A stretch of DNA of 64,000 nucleotides from Rhodococcus rhodochrous (lineage in GTDB: Bacteria > Actinomycetota > Actinomycetes > Mycobacteriales > Mycobacteriaceae): assembly GCF_014854695.1 (NCBI RefSeq), contig NZ_CP027557.1, positions 5,310,891 through 5,374,890 of the forward strand, written 5' to 3'. The translations under genes and the position numbers were made by a program. Below, piece by piece: positions 18,047 to 26,710 of the stretch. The notes below the pieces were generated by a model, which was given only the letters and a program-made list of their open reading frames with translations, made no database searches and had not been told where the DNA came from. How positions within the stretch are numbered: position 1 is the stretch's first letter; every line of letters begins with the position of its first letter.

Positions 18047-20448
18047 CGATGACGAGCACCGTGGATCCCACCACCGACGAGGGAACCGGCGAATCCGAAC
18101 TCGGCCGGGCACGCCGCCGCAAGGAGGACGAACACCTCATCACCGGCCGCACACGCTGGACCGACAACATCGTGCTCCCCGGGATGCTGCACGCCGCGAT
18201 CCTGCGCAGCCCGGTCGCGCACGCCCGCATCACCGGCCTCGACGTCTCCGAGGCCCGGGGCAAGCCGGGGGTCGTCGCCGTCTACACGGGTGCCGACCTC
18301 GCCGAGGAGCAGGGCAGCCTGCCGTGCGCGTGGCCGATCACCGAGGACATGAAGACCCCGAACGCCCCGGCCCTCGCAGTCGACACCGTGCACTTCGCGG
18401 GTGAAGCCGTCGCAGTCGTGGTGGCCCGCAGCGCATACGAGGCCCACGACGCCCTCGATGCGATCGATGTGGACTACGAGGACCTGCCGGTCGTGCTCGA
18501 TCTCGAGAGCGCGGCGCAGGACGGCGATCTCGTCCACCCCGATCTCGGCACCAACGTCAGCGCGACGTGGGTGTTCGACTCCGCCGAGGCCGGTAGCGGT
18601 GGCAACGTCGAGGACGCGATCCGCGACGCGGAGGTGATCGTCGAACGGACCTTCCGGCAGCAGCGGCTCATCCCCGCTTTCATGGAACCGCGGTCGGTCG
18701 TCGTCGACCCCACCGCCTCGCAGATCACCATGTGGTCGGCCACCCAGGTCCCACACGTGCTGAAGCTGATGCTCGCGATGACACTCGGTCTCCCCGAGCA
18801 CAAACTGCGCGTCATCGCCCCCGACGTGGGCGGCGGTTTCGGTGGCAAGCTGCAGGTCACCCCGGAGGAGGTGCTCACGCTCCTCATCGCGCGTCGCCTG
18901 CACAAGCCCGTCAAGTACACCGAGACGCGCAGCGAGTCGATGCTCGCCGCGCACCACGGCCGCGACCAGGTCCAGAAGCTGACCCTCGCCGCGCGCCGCG
19001 ACGGCACCGTCACCGGCCTGAAAGTGGAACTGCTCGCCGACATGGGCGCCTATCTGCGTCTCGTCACCCCGGGTGTGCCGATCCTCGGCGCATTCATGTT
19101 CAACGGCATCTACAAGTTCGACTCGTACCGGTTCGCGTGCACCAACGTGTTCACCAACAAGGTGCCCACCGACGCCTACCGCGGCGCCGGACGCCCCGAA
19201 GCCACCTTCGCGATCGAACGCATCATGGACGAGCTCGCCGTCGAACTGTCCATGGATCCCCTCGAGCTCCGCGAGAAGAACTGGATCAAGCACGAGGAGT
19301 TCCCGTTCGACACCGTCGCGGGTCTGACCTACGACTCGGGCAACTACGAGGCCGCGACCGCCAAGGCACGAGAGTTGTTCGACTACGACGCATTACGACG
19401 CGAACAGGCCGAACGACGCGAGCGCAACGACCCGGTGCAGCTCGGTCTCGGGGTCTCCACGTTCACGGAGATGTGCGGCCTGGCCCCGTCGCGGGTGCTC
19501 GGTTCGCTCTCCTACGGCGCCGGCGGCTGGGAGCACGCCGCGATCCGCATGCTCCCGACCGGCAAGGTGGAGGTCGTCACCGGTTCGTCCGCCCACGGTC
19601 AGGGCCACGAAACGGCGTGGAGTCAGATCGTCGCCGACCGGCTCGGAATCCCGTTCGAGGACATCGAGATCCTGCACGGCGACACGCAGAGTTCACCGCG
19701 CGGTCTCGACACCTACGGTTCCCGCTCACTCGCCGTCGGCGGCATCGCGGTCGTGAAGGCCGCCGAGAAGGTGGTCGCCAAGGCCCGGCCGATCGCCGCA
19801 CACCTGCTCGAATGTTCCGAGGACGATCTGGATTTCGAGGCAGGACAGTTCCGTGTGAAGGGCACCTCGAAGTCCGTCGGGCTCACCGACGTCGCGCTCG
19901 CGGTGTTCGCCGCGCACGACCTGCCCGACGGTGTCGAACCGAACCTCGACTCCGAGGCGACCTACGATCCCGACAACTTCTCGTTCCCGCACGGCACCCA
20001 CCTGTGCGCGATCGAGGTCGACACCGAGACGGGGCACGCGCGAATCCGCAAGTACGTGTGCGTCGACGACGTCGGCCACGTCGTGAACCCGCTCATCGTC
20101 GAGGGTCAGGTGCACGGCGGACTCGCCCAGGGCATTGCCCAGGCCCTGTACGAGGAGGCGGTGCACGACGAGTCGGGCACGTTGCTGAGTTCGTCGTTCG
20201 CGGAGTATCTGCTGCCCACCGCGGTGGATCTGCCGCCCTTCGTCACCGATCGCACCGACACCCCGGCACCCGGTAATCCGCTGGGTGTCAAGGGTGTCGG
20301 CGAGGCAGGAACCATCGCCTCCACCCCGGCCGTCGTCAATGCCGTACTCGATGCGGTCCGGCCGTTCGGCGTCACCGACGTCGAGATGCCCTGTACACCG
20401 ATGCGGATCTGGAACGCGCTCCGCGACGCCCGAGGAGGCACGAAATGA
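18043..20448 (+). CDS. coxL: form II CoxL-type molybdopterin hydroxylase large subunit
   Basis: 801-aa xanthine oxidase-family large subunit. The active-site loop reads AYRGAGR (about residue 377), the form II signature, rather than the AYxCSFR of genuine CO dehydrogenase. The catalytic Glu motif 'GVGEAG' lies near residue 752; MCD-binding 'GGGFGGK' is near residue 265. It probably oxidises an aldehyde, purine or other heterocycle rather than CO. It overlaps coxS and coxM by 4 bp each, so subunits are translationally coupled. Confidence 0.9.
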   Translation: MTMTSTVDPTTDEGTGESELGRARRRKEDEHLITGRTRWTDNIVLPGMLHAAILRSPVAHARITGLDVSEARGKPGVVAVYTGADLAEEQGSLPCAWPITEDMKTPNAPALAVDTVHFAGEAVAVVVARSAYEAHDALDAIDVDYEDLPVVLDLESAAQDGDLVHPDLGTNVSATWVFDSAEAGSGGNVEDAIRDAEVIVERTFRQQRLIPAFMEPRSVVVDPTASQITMWSATQVPHVLKLMLAMTLGLPEHKLRVIAPDVGGGFGGKLQVTPEEVLTLLIARRLHKPVKYTETRSESMLAAHHGRDQVQKLTLAARRDGTVTGLKVELLADMGAYLRLVTPGVPILGAFMFNGIYKFDSYRFACTNVFTNKVPTDAYRGAGRPEATFAIERIMDELAVELSMDPLELREKNWIKHEEFPFDTVAGLTYDSGNYEAATAKARELFDYDALRREQAERRERNDPVQLGLGVSTFTEMCGLAPSRVLGSLSYGAGGWEHAAIRMLPTGKVEVVTGSSAHGQGHETAWSQIVADRLGIPFEDIEILHGDTQSSPRGLDTYGSRSLAVGGIAVVKAAEKVVAKARPIAAHLLECSEDDLDFEAGQFRVKGTSKSVGLTDVALAVFAAHDLPDGVEPNLDSEATYDPDNFSFPHGTHLCAIEVDTETGHARIRKYVCVDDVGHVVNPLIVEGQVHGGLAQGIAQALYEEAVHDESGTLLSSSFAEYLLPTAVDLPPFVTDRTDTPAPGNPLGVKGVGEAGTIASTPAVVNAVLDAVRPFGVTDVEMPCTPMRIWNALRDARGGTK

Positions 20449-21299
20449 TTCCGGCTCCGTTCGACTACGTCGCCCCCTCGAGCGTCGACGAAGCGGTCGC
20501 CGCGTTGACGGAGGCCGGTGAGGACGCGAAGGTCATCGCCGGTGGGCAGAGCCTCATGCCCGTCCTGCGACTGCGGATGGCGGCACCGACCGTGCTCGTC
20601 GACCTCGGCAGGATCCCCGAACTGCGGGGCATCCGCGACGACGGCGACGCCCTGGTGATCGGCGCGACCACCACCCACCACGACGTGCTGCACGACCCGC
20701 TCGTCGCGGAGCACGCACGGTTGCTGGCCGAGGCGACGGCGACCGTCGCCGATCCTCAGATCCGGCACCGCGGCACGTTCGGCGGGGCGCTCGTGCACGC
20801 CGATCCGGCCGGAGATCTCGCCGCGCCGGCCGTGGCGCTCGAGGCGACCTTCACCGTGGCGGGTCCGTCAGGGCGTCGCACCATCGCGACGGACGACTTC
20901 TTCCAGGACTACTTCACGACCGCGGTCGAACCCGGAGAGATCCTCGTCGAGGTCCGGATTCCCAAGCACACGGGCTGGTCGGCGCGCTACGAGAAGTTCC
21001 ATCGCGCGGCCCAGCAGTGGTCGATCGTCGGAGTCGCGGCGACCCTGCAGGCGTCCGGCGGCACCATCGAGCGGGCGAGGATCGCGCTCACGAACATGGC
21101 GGCCGTCCCGGTCCGGGCACGCGGCGTCGAGGAATCGCTGGTCGGCAAACCCGCGACGGCAGAGACGATCCGCGAGGCCGCCGAGCTCGCCACCGACGGC
21201 ACGGCTCCCATGACCGACGGGAATGCCGACGCCGAGTATCGGAGCCACCTCGCCCGGGTACTCACCCGACGAGCGGTCACCACTGCCTCCGGGGTCTAG
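20445..21299 (+). CDS. coxM: FAD subunit of molybdenum hydroxylase (CoxM)
   Basis: 284-aa CoxM/xanthine dehydrogenase FAD-binding subunit with both FAD motifs: 'KVIAGGQSLMPVLRLR' (AGGxSL, near residue 32) and 'RHRGTFGGALVHADPAGDL' (TxGG, near residue 110). The C-terminal CO_deh_flav_C domain is present. It passes electrons from the CoxS clusters to a quinone or other acceptor. Confidence 0.92.
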   Translation: MIPAPFDYVAPSSVDEAVAALTEAGEDAKVIAGGQSLMPVLRLRMAAPTVLVDLGRIPELRGIRDDGDALVIGATTTHHDVLHDPLVAEHARLLAEATATVADPQIRHRGTFGGALVHADPAGDLAAPAVALEATFTVAGPSGRRTIATDDFFQDYFTTAVEPGEILVEVRIPKHTGWSARYEKFHRAAQQWSIVGVAATLQASGGTIERARIALTNMAAVPVRARGVEESLVGKPATAETIREAAELATDGTAPMTDGNADAEYRSHLARVLTRRAVTTASGV

Positions 21300-21352
21300 G
21301 CGTTTCCACGCCGAACACCGAGATCCCGGACCACTTGTTCGGAAAGGACCTC

Positions 21353-22210
21353 ATGCAACTCGAACACACACTGTCCGTTCCCGCCCCGGTCGACGAGGTG
21401 TGGACCGCCCTGCTGAATCCGGAGAAGGTTGCGCCGTGCATGCCGGGCGCGACGCTCACCGGGGTCGACGGCGACACGTTCACCGGGACCGTCAAGGTGA
21501 AGCTCGGACCGGTGGCGCTCACGTTCAAGGGCACCGGCGTGTACGTCGAGAAGGACGAGAGCGCCCGCCGGGCGGTCATCGAAGCCAATGCGAAGGACAC
21601 CCGGGGCAACGGCACGGTGGCCGCGACCATCACCGTCACCCTCACCGGCGACGGCGACCGCACCGACGGCATCGTGAACACCGACATGAAGATCACCGGC
21701 AAGCCCGCCCAGTTCGGACGAGGGATGATCTCGGATGTCGGTGGGAAGATCCTCGAACAGTTCGCGGACTGCCTGTCGAAGAAGCTCGGACCCGAAGCGG
21801 CGGCCTCCTCCACGTCCTCCTCCGCGGCGACCGCTGAGGCAGCCGAGTCGCAGCCCAACGAATCCGTGCCGGCGAGCCCGCCGCTCACCGCCGCAGGTTC
21901 GGGCGACGAGCCTGCCGGTGGAGCATTCGTCGGGCCCGGCGCCGGGGACGACGACTCCGCGCAGGCGCGGCCGAACGAGTCGGTGCCGCCCAGCCCGGTG
22001 AGCGCCTCACCGGCACCGACAATGACCTCGACGCCTCCCACGCCGTCGACGACTCCCTCCCCGGCCGCGCCCCCGCAGCCCGAGGCCGAACCGCTCGACC
22101 TCATGCAGTACGCGAAGGGATCGGTCGCGACGCGGGTCGCGCCGGTGGGAGTGATCGCGATTCTCGTCGTGGTCATCGCGGTGATCCTCCAGCGTCGATC
22201 GGGACGCTGA
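21353..22210 (+). CDS. coxG: CoxG-type SRPBCC protein with C-terminal membrane anchor
   Basis: 285 aa. Residues 1-150 form a CoxG/SRPBCC domain ('LEHTLSVPAPVDEVWTALLNPEKVAPCMPGA'). A Ser/Pro/Ala-rich linker follows, holding two copies of a 'PNESVP.SP' motif. One C-terminal TM helix ('APVGVIAILVVVIAVIL') completes it. CoxG recruits CO dehydrogenase to the membrane in Oligotropha, so this subunit probably docks the form II enzyme to the respiratory chain. Confidence 0.85.
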   Translation: MQLEHTLSVPAPVDEVWTALLNPEKVAPCMPGATLTGVDGDTFTGTVKVKLGPVALTFKGTGVYVEKDESARRAVIEANAKDTRGNGTVAATITVTLTGDGDRTDGIVNTDMKITGKPAQFGRGMISDVGGKILEQFADCLSKKLGPEAAASSTSSSAATAEAAESQPNESVPASPPLTAAGSGDEPAGGAFVGPGAGDDDSAQARPNESVPPSPVSASPAPTMTSTPPTPSTTPSPAAPPQPEAEPLDLMQYAKGSVATRVAPVGVIAILVVVIAVILQRRSGR

Positions 22211-22227
22211 CCCACGCCGGATCCACT

Positions 22228-22275
22228 CGAACGCTGCGGATCGGACCCGTCGAACGGGCCGGTTCGCAGCGTTCG
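22228..22275. terminator. bidirectional terminator after coxG and the lysR gene
   Basis: Perfect 11-bp arms CGAACGCTGCG (22228-22238) and CGCAGCGTTCG (22265-22275) enclose a second hairpin (CCCGT/ACGGG). It lies between the convergent coxG and lysR genes. Confidence 0.8.
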
Positions 22276-22281
22276 TCGCTG

Positions 22282-23205
22282 TCAGCCCGCCTGTGCTGCG
22301 ACGCGGCGACGCCCGACCGGATCGAGCTGCGCGCGGAGCCAGGCGTGCGCGGGATCCGCATCGCGCTCGGCGTGCCACACCGCGAATTCGCGCAGGGGCG
22401 GCAGCTGGAAGGTCGGTTCCAGGATGCGCAGGGACGCCGCCTCGGCGACGTGCCGGGCCATGCGCTCGGGCAGGAAGGTGATCATGCGGGTGTTCTCCAG
22501 GGCATACGGGAGAACCGCGAGGTTGCCGCTGGTTGCGCCGATCCGGGCCACCACTCCTGCACGCAGCAGCGCGCGGCCGAGGTTGGTGTCGTCGGAATAC
22601 TGCGCGTAGGACAGCAGCGGGTAGCGGCCGAGCACTTCGCGTGTGAGCTTGGTGCCGGTGTACGGGTGGCCGGACCAGACCGCCCCGACGAATCTGTCGG
22701 TCAGCACGACCTGCCTCCGGCAGGTCTCGAACTCCGGGGATTCGAGGACGTATCCCGGCAGCACCGCGAGGTCGATCTCGAACCGGCGGAAGGCATCGAG
22801 ACCGGCACCGTTGAACGGCAGCAGATCGAAACGGATATTGGCCGGGGTGCTCCCCCGCACCAGCATGCGCAGAAGGGTGATCTCCGCGTAGTCGCCGGTC
22901 ATGATCGTGAAGGTGCGCGAATCCGTCGCGGGGTCGAAACCGGGTGCGGCCAGCACCGAACGCTCGAGGGTCCGCAGCACCTCGCGGAGCGGTTCGACGA
23001 TCGCCTGCGCCCGCGCGGTGGGACGCAGTGTGCGGCCGCTCTTCACCAGAAGCGGATCGTCGAATTGCTTGCGCAACCGGGCGAGAGCCGTACTCGTGGC
23101 CGGCTGCGACATGTTCAGTCGCCGCGCCGCCCGCGTGACATTGCGTTCGGAGAGCAGGACATCGAGGACGACGAGCAGGTTGAGATCGACCCGTCGCAGA
23201 TCCAT
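22282..23205 (-). CDS. LysR-family transcriptional regulator
   Basis: 307 aa with N-terminal HTH 'VDLNLLVVLDVLLSERNVTRAARRLNMSQPATSTALARLR' and a NodD/PNPR-like effector domain. The ATG at 23205 is preferred because AGGGGGG precedes it; ATG 23220 is an alternative. It is convergent with the cox cluster, whose expression it may control. It could instead regulate the divergent histidine kinase. Confidence 0.83.
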   Translation of the reverse strand: MDLRRVDLNLLVVLDVLLSERNVTRAARRLNMSQPATSTALARLRKQFDDPLLVKSGRTLRPTARAQAIVEPLREVLRTLERSVLAAPGFDPATDSRTFTIMTGDYAEITLLRMLVRGSTPANIRFDLLPFNGAGLDAFRRFEIDLAVLPGYVLESPEFETCRRQVVLTDRFVGAVWSGHPYTGTKLTREVLGRYPLLSYAQYSDDTNLGRALLRAGVVARIGATSGNLAVLPYALENTRMITFLPERMARHVAEAASLRILEPTFQLPPLREFAVWHAERDADPAHAWLRAQLDPVGRRRVAAQAG

Positions 23206-23391
23206 GCGCCCCCCTGACATCGAAACCCGGCGGAACGGAAAATTCCGGCGGCATCGTAGCGCACGACCGTGATGTATACGCAAGGCCGAATACCAGCTAT
23301 CGGACTTGGACGGCGATCTTGTGAGCGCAACGAAGTACTACCTACTCTGACCCACGTCCTGACGGCAGCGAACCGTGATTCGCCCTGGCCC

Positions 23392-23411
23392 GAATTTCGA
23401 AGGCGAAATTC
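23392..23411. promoter_or_regulatory. inverted repeat upstream of the NIT-domain kinase
   Basis: 8-bp perfect arms GAATTTCG (23392-23399) and CGAAATTC (23404-23411) with loop AAGG, 70 bp upstream of the kinase start, in the 277-bp divergent gap. It is unusually AT-rich for the region. Operator or leader hairpin; not distinguishable. Confidence 0.5.
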
Positions 23412-23482
23412 TTTACTTGCCGAAGTCCAGTTTCGGCCGGCCGCCGACTCAGGCAGGTAGAGAGGTTCGGGGGCGAAACGTT

Positions 23483-25567
23483 GTGAGTCTCATGAAGAAA
23501 TTCCGGCAGCACACGCCGGACAACTGGCGTCTGTGGCGCAGGATGACCGCGGTCGTCGCCGTCCCCCTCGTCGCCGCGACCCTGTACGGCTCGCTCCGCG
23601 TCTACGACCTCTACCAGGAGAACGACACCTACAGCGCCGCCGCCGAGAACGTCTCCATCCTGCCGACCCTCGCCGACTACGCCACCAGTGTCACCGGCGC
23701 CGCCGCAGCGACGATCCTGTCACTGCCCGTCGACAACGGTGCCCAGGTCGCCCGCGAATCCGCCGCGACGCTGCGCGACCACATCGACGCCAAGGATCTC
23801 GATCCGCAGATCGCGGCGATGATCAACCGCATGCTCGCCGAGGGCGAGAGCCTGCTCGACAGCGCGTCGTCGGGAACCCTGGCGCCGACCGTGGCCAGCG
23901 AGCGCGCCGAAGGATTCGTCAGCCGCGCCCAGGCTGCCTACCGCGCCATCACCACCACCACGGACGACCCCACCGTCCAGCGCGAGAGCGCGACACTTCT
24001 CGACCTGTGGGACACCCAGTGGTCCCTGCTCGACCAGGTCCTCGCATACTCCGCGCTGAGCGCCGGAACCGACGGTGCCCTGCTGATGTGGAACAACGCC
24101 CTCGGTGTCGAGTCCGCGCGGCTGGCCGTCCTCCGCGACACCTTCGTCGAGAACGAGGCCGCCGACGCCTCCCGGGTCGACGGTCTGATGACCCAGCTCG
24201 AGAACCGCCGCAGCATCACGGCCAACCTCGACAACGAAGCGGGCAACGTCGCCGCCCTGCGCGGGTCGATCTTCGAGAGCCTCATGATCTACCAGGAGGA
24301 GGTCGCCGGTTCCGCGACCCGAGCCGTGACCGCCCTCGACGACCTCGCGGCCGAAGCACGCACCGAAGCCCTCAAGAACGCCATCGGTGTCGCGATCATC
24401 CTCCTGCTCGCCCTCACCCTGGCGATCGTGATCGCGATGTCGCTCGTCCGGCCGTTGCGCCGACTGCGCGACGACACCCTGCGCACCGCCGAACAGGATC
24501 TGCCCGCCGCACTCGCTGCGATCAAGGACGGCGCCGAGATCGAATCCGTCACACTGGATCCGATCCGCGTCCACACCCGCGAGGAGATCGGCGAGGTGGC
24601 GCGCGCCGTCGACAGCATGAACGAAGGTGCCCTACGCCTGGCCGGCGAACAGGCCCAGCTGCGCCGCCAGGTCAACGAGATGCTCGAAACGCTCGCCCGC
24701 CGCAACAAAACGCTCGTGGAACAGCAACTGGCGCTGATCGATTCGCTCGAACACGAAGAGCGCGACCCGACGCGTCTGCAGAACCTGTTCGCGCTCGACC
24801 ACCTCGCCGCCCGCATGCGGCGCACGGGCGACTCGCTGCTCGTCCTCGCCGGTACCCGCCAGCGCCTCGGCCGCGTCCCCGACACACCGCTCGTCGACGT
24901 CCTGCGCGCATCCGTCTCGCAGGTCGAGAACTACCAGCGCGTGAACATCGGAAATGCGCCGGACGGCAATCTGGTCGGCAGCGCCGTCACCGACGTCGTC
25001 CACATGATCGCCGAGCTCCTCGACAACTCGCTGCGCGCCTCACCGCCCGAGAGCACCGTGGCGTTCGCGTTCTCCCGCGCCGTCGACGGCGGCCTCCTCC
25101 TCGAGATCGCCGACCGCGGAATCGGTATTCCCGCAGACGAACTCGCCGACATCAACATGCGGCTGGGTTCGGACGGCGAAGCCGGATCCGGTGCCGCACG
25201 GCGAATGGGTCTGTTCGTGGTCGCGCGCCTCGCCGATCGTCACGGCATCACGGTGCGTCTGCGTCCGACCTTCGACTCGTCCACCAACGCCGGCATCACC
25301 GCGAGCATCTACCTGCCGACCAGCCTGCTCAAGGGAACCGGCAGGAACCACGACGATCCGTACCGGATCGATCGGCCGCGCCGCCTGCCCGATCCCCCTT
25401 CGGAGTACGGCGAGCAGTTCCACGCCGACCCGGCATCCGGATCGCAGCCGGCGGTCGGAAGCCGTCACTCGGCACCCACCCCCGCTCTCGCGACGCCCGG
25501 GACGAGTCCGGGCATCCGACGCGGACAGCTGCACGAACGATGGGTCCCCCGCGGCGCGGGACAGTAG
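23483..25567 (+). CDS. NIT-domain sensor histidine kinase (CvnA-like, orphan)
   Basis: 694 aa from the GTG at 23483 (ATG 23492 is possible). TM1 near residue 20-38, an extracellular helical nitrate/nitrite-sensing-type (NIT) domain, TM2 'AIGVAIILLLALTLAIVIAMSLV', HAMP, a signalling helix lacking a typical HisKA His-Pro motif, and HATPase with 'MIAELLDNSLRASPP' and 'EIADRGIGIPADEL'. The C-terminal tail is Pro/Ser-rich. This architecture is that of CvnA in actinobacterial conservons, but no roadblock, DUF742 or GTPase genes follow. Confidence 0.82.
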   Translation: MSLMKKFRQHTPDNWRLWRRMTAVVAVPLVAATLYGSLRVYDLYQENDTYSAAAENVSILPTLADYATSVTGAAAATILSLPVDNGAQVARESAATLRDHIDAKDLDPQIAAMINRMLAEGESLLDSASSGTLAPTVASERAEGFVSRAQAAYRAITTTTDDPTVQRESATLLDLWDTQWSLLDQVLAYSALSAGTDGALLMWNNALGVESARLAVLRDTFVENEAADASRVDGLMTQLENRRSITANLDNEAGNVAALRGSIFESLMIYQEEVAGSATRAVTALDDLAAEARTEALKNAIGVAIILLLALTLAIVIAMSLVRPLRRLRDDTLRTAEQDLPAALAAIKDGAEIESVTLDPIRVHTREEIGEVARAVDSMNEGALRLAGEQAQLRRQVNEMLETLARRNKTLVEQQLALIDSLEHEERDPTRLQNLFALDHLAARMRRTGDSLLVLAGTRQRLGRVPDTPLVDVLRASVSQVENYQRVNIGNAPDGNLVGSAVTDVVHMIAELLDNSLRASPPESTVAFAFSRAVDGGLLLEIADRGIGIPADELADINMRLGSDGEAGSGAARRMGLFVVARLADRHGITVRLRPTFDSSTNAGITASIYLPTSLLKGTGRNHDDPYRIDRPRRLPDPPSEYGEQFHADPASGSQPAVGSRHSAPTPALATPGTSPGIRRGQLHERWVPRGAGQ

Positions 25568-25609
25568 GCGACGCAGGCAGTGGGCGGGGCGGTCTGTCAT
25601 CCTGACGGC

Positions 25610-26503
25610 ATGACCGCTCCCCGCGTCGACGTCCACCAGCACGTCTGGCCGGCACCGTTCGTCGCGGCATTGCGGGCACGCACCCGTGCGCCGCGGCTCG
25701 TCGGATGGACGTTGTACCTCGACGGTGAGCCCCCGTACGAGGTGCGACCCGAGGATCATTCGATCGCCCGGCGGGCCGAGCTCGCGGCGCAGGACGGCAT
25801 CGACCTGGCGCTGGTGTCGTTGTCGAGCCCGCTGGGGATCGAAACGCTTCCCGCGGCCGACGCCGCCGGCCTGCTCGACGCCTACCACGAGGGAGTGCTC
25901 GCGCTGCCGCACCCGTTCGGGGCATGGGCGGCGGCGTCGATCGACGATCCCGATCCCGCGGCGCTGCGCGCGGTGCTCGGGGCGGGCTGCGTCGGCCTCC
26001 AACTTCCCGCCACCGAGTTGGCGGATGCCGACGGCTACGCGCGGTGCGCCCCACTCCTCGACGAACTCGACCGCGTCGGCGCTCCCCTCTTCGTGCATCC
26101 TGGGCCCGCCGCGGCCGACCCGTCGGCTCCGCCGTGGTGGCCGGCGATGGTGTCGTACGTGGCGCAGATGCACACCGCGTGGTTCGCCTGGCACGAGTAC
26201 GGGGCCCCTCGCCTCCCCGGACTGCGCGTGGGGTTCGCGATGCTCGCCGGGCTCGCTCCGCTGCACGCCGACCGGATGGCCGCGCGCGGCGGACCGGCGA
26301 CGATCCCGTCGGCCGGAGTGTTCGTCGACACCTCGTCGTACGGTCCCGAGATCGTCGAGGCCGTGGCGGCCGGGCTCGGCCGCGACCGCGTCGTGCTCGG
26401 GTCGGACCGTCCGTACGCTGCACCGTTGCTGTTCGGCGACGAGCGCGACGAGCCCGTACGGCGACGCAATCCGGCCCGGTGGTTCCGAACGTCACACGAG
26501 TGA
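25610..26503 (+). CDS. amidohydrolase-family protein (Amidohydro_2-like)
   Basis: 297-aa TIM-barrel metal hydrolase. N-terminal 'RVDVHQHVWP' is the metal-binding HxH, 'PLFVHPGPAAADP' carries the strand-5/6 His, and 'DRVVLGSDRPYAAP' the strand-8 Asp. The ATG at 25610 is chosen over an upstream in-frame ATG. Substrate unknown; decarboxylase or hydrolase activity is possible in this family. The leader peptide and cupin gene follow 41 bp downstream. Confidence 0.75.
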   Translation: MTAPRVDVHQHVWPAPFVAALRARTRAPRLVGWTLYLDGEPPYEVRPEDHSIARRAELAAQDGIDLALVSLSSPLGIETLPAADAAGLLDAYHEGVLALPHPFGAWAAASIDDPDPAALRAVLGAGCVGLQLPATELADADGYARCAPLLDELDRVGAPLFVHPGPAAADPSAPPWWPAMVSYVAQMHTAWFAWHEYGAPRLPGLRVGFAMLAGLAPLHADRMAARGGPATIPSAGVFVDTSSYGPEIVEAVAAGLGRDRVVLGSDRPYAAPLLFGDERDEPVRRRNPARWFRTSHE

Positions 26504-26544
26504 AAACCTTGACAGCGCCGCATCCGGCCGCTGAAGTGATCGGC

Positions 26545-26637
26545 ATGCATCTTCCGGCGACCCTGCGGCATCGCAGGCTACATGTGGACTACGTCCGCAT
26601 CGCCGGTGGTTTCTGTGGTTGTCGCGCCTGTCGTTGA
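26545..26637 (+). CDS. Cys-rich leader peptide, putative cysteine-sensing attenuator
   Basis: 30-aa peptide ending 'HVDYVRIAGGFCGCRACR', with three Cys in the last seven residues. 'RR.HVD..R.A...C' followed by Cys codons is the hallmark of actinobacterial leader peptides placed before sulfur and cysteine genes, and Cys-codon uORFs in mycobacteria act as cysteine-responsive attenuators. It ends 73 bp before a cysteine-dioxygenase-like gene, with a hairpin between. Ribosome stalling at the Cys codons when Cys-tRNA is low is the proposed signal (inference). Confidence 0.75.
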   Translation: MHLPATLRHRRLHVDYVRIAGGFCGCRACR

Positions 26638-26663
26638 TCCCGGCCCGACCCCACTTCTTCTGC

Positions 26664-26689
26664 CCGGACGACCCTTCGGCCCCGTCCGG
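26664..26689 (+). promoter_or_regulatory. hairpin between leader peptide and cupin gene
   Basis: CCGGACG (26664-26670) and CGTCCGG (26683-26689) form a 7-bp perfect stem with a 12-nt loop, ending about 9 nt before the GAGGAA ribosome-binding site of the downstream gene. It is placed to act as the translation- or transcription-controlling structure of the leader. Confidence 0.55.
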
Positions 26690-26710
26690 CTCCCGTTTCG
26701 AGGAACCACG

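Noticed and set aside
17558-22210. Calling the cluster an aerobic CO dehydrogenase
   Set aside because: The large-subunit active-site loop is AYRGAGR (form II), and the Cys of the CO-oxidising AYxCSFR loop is missing.
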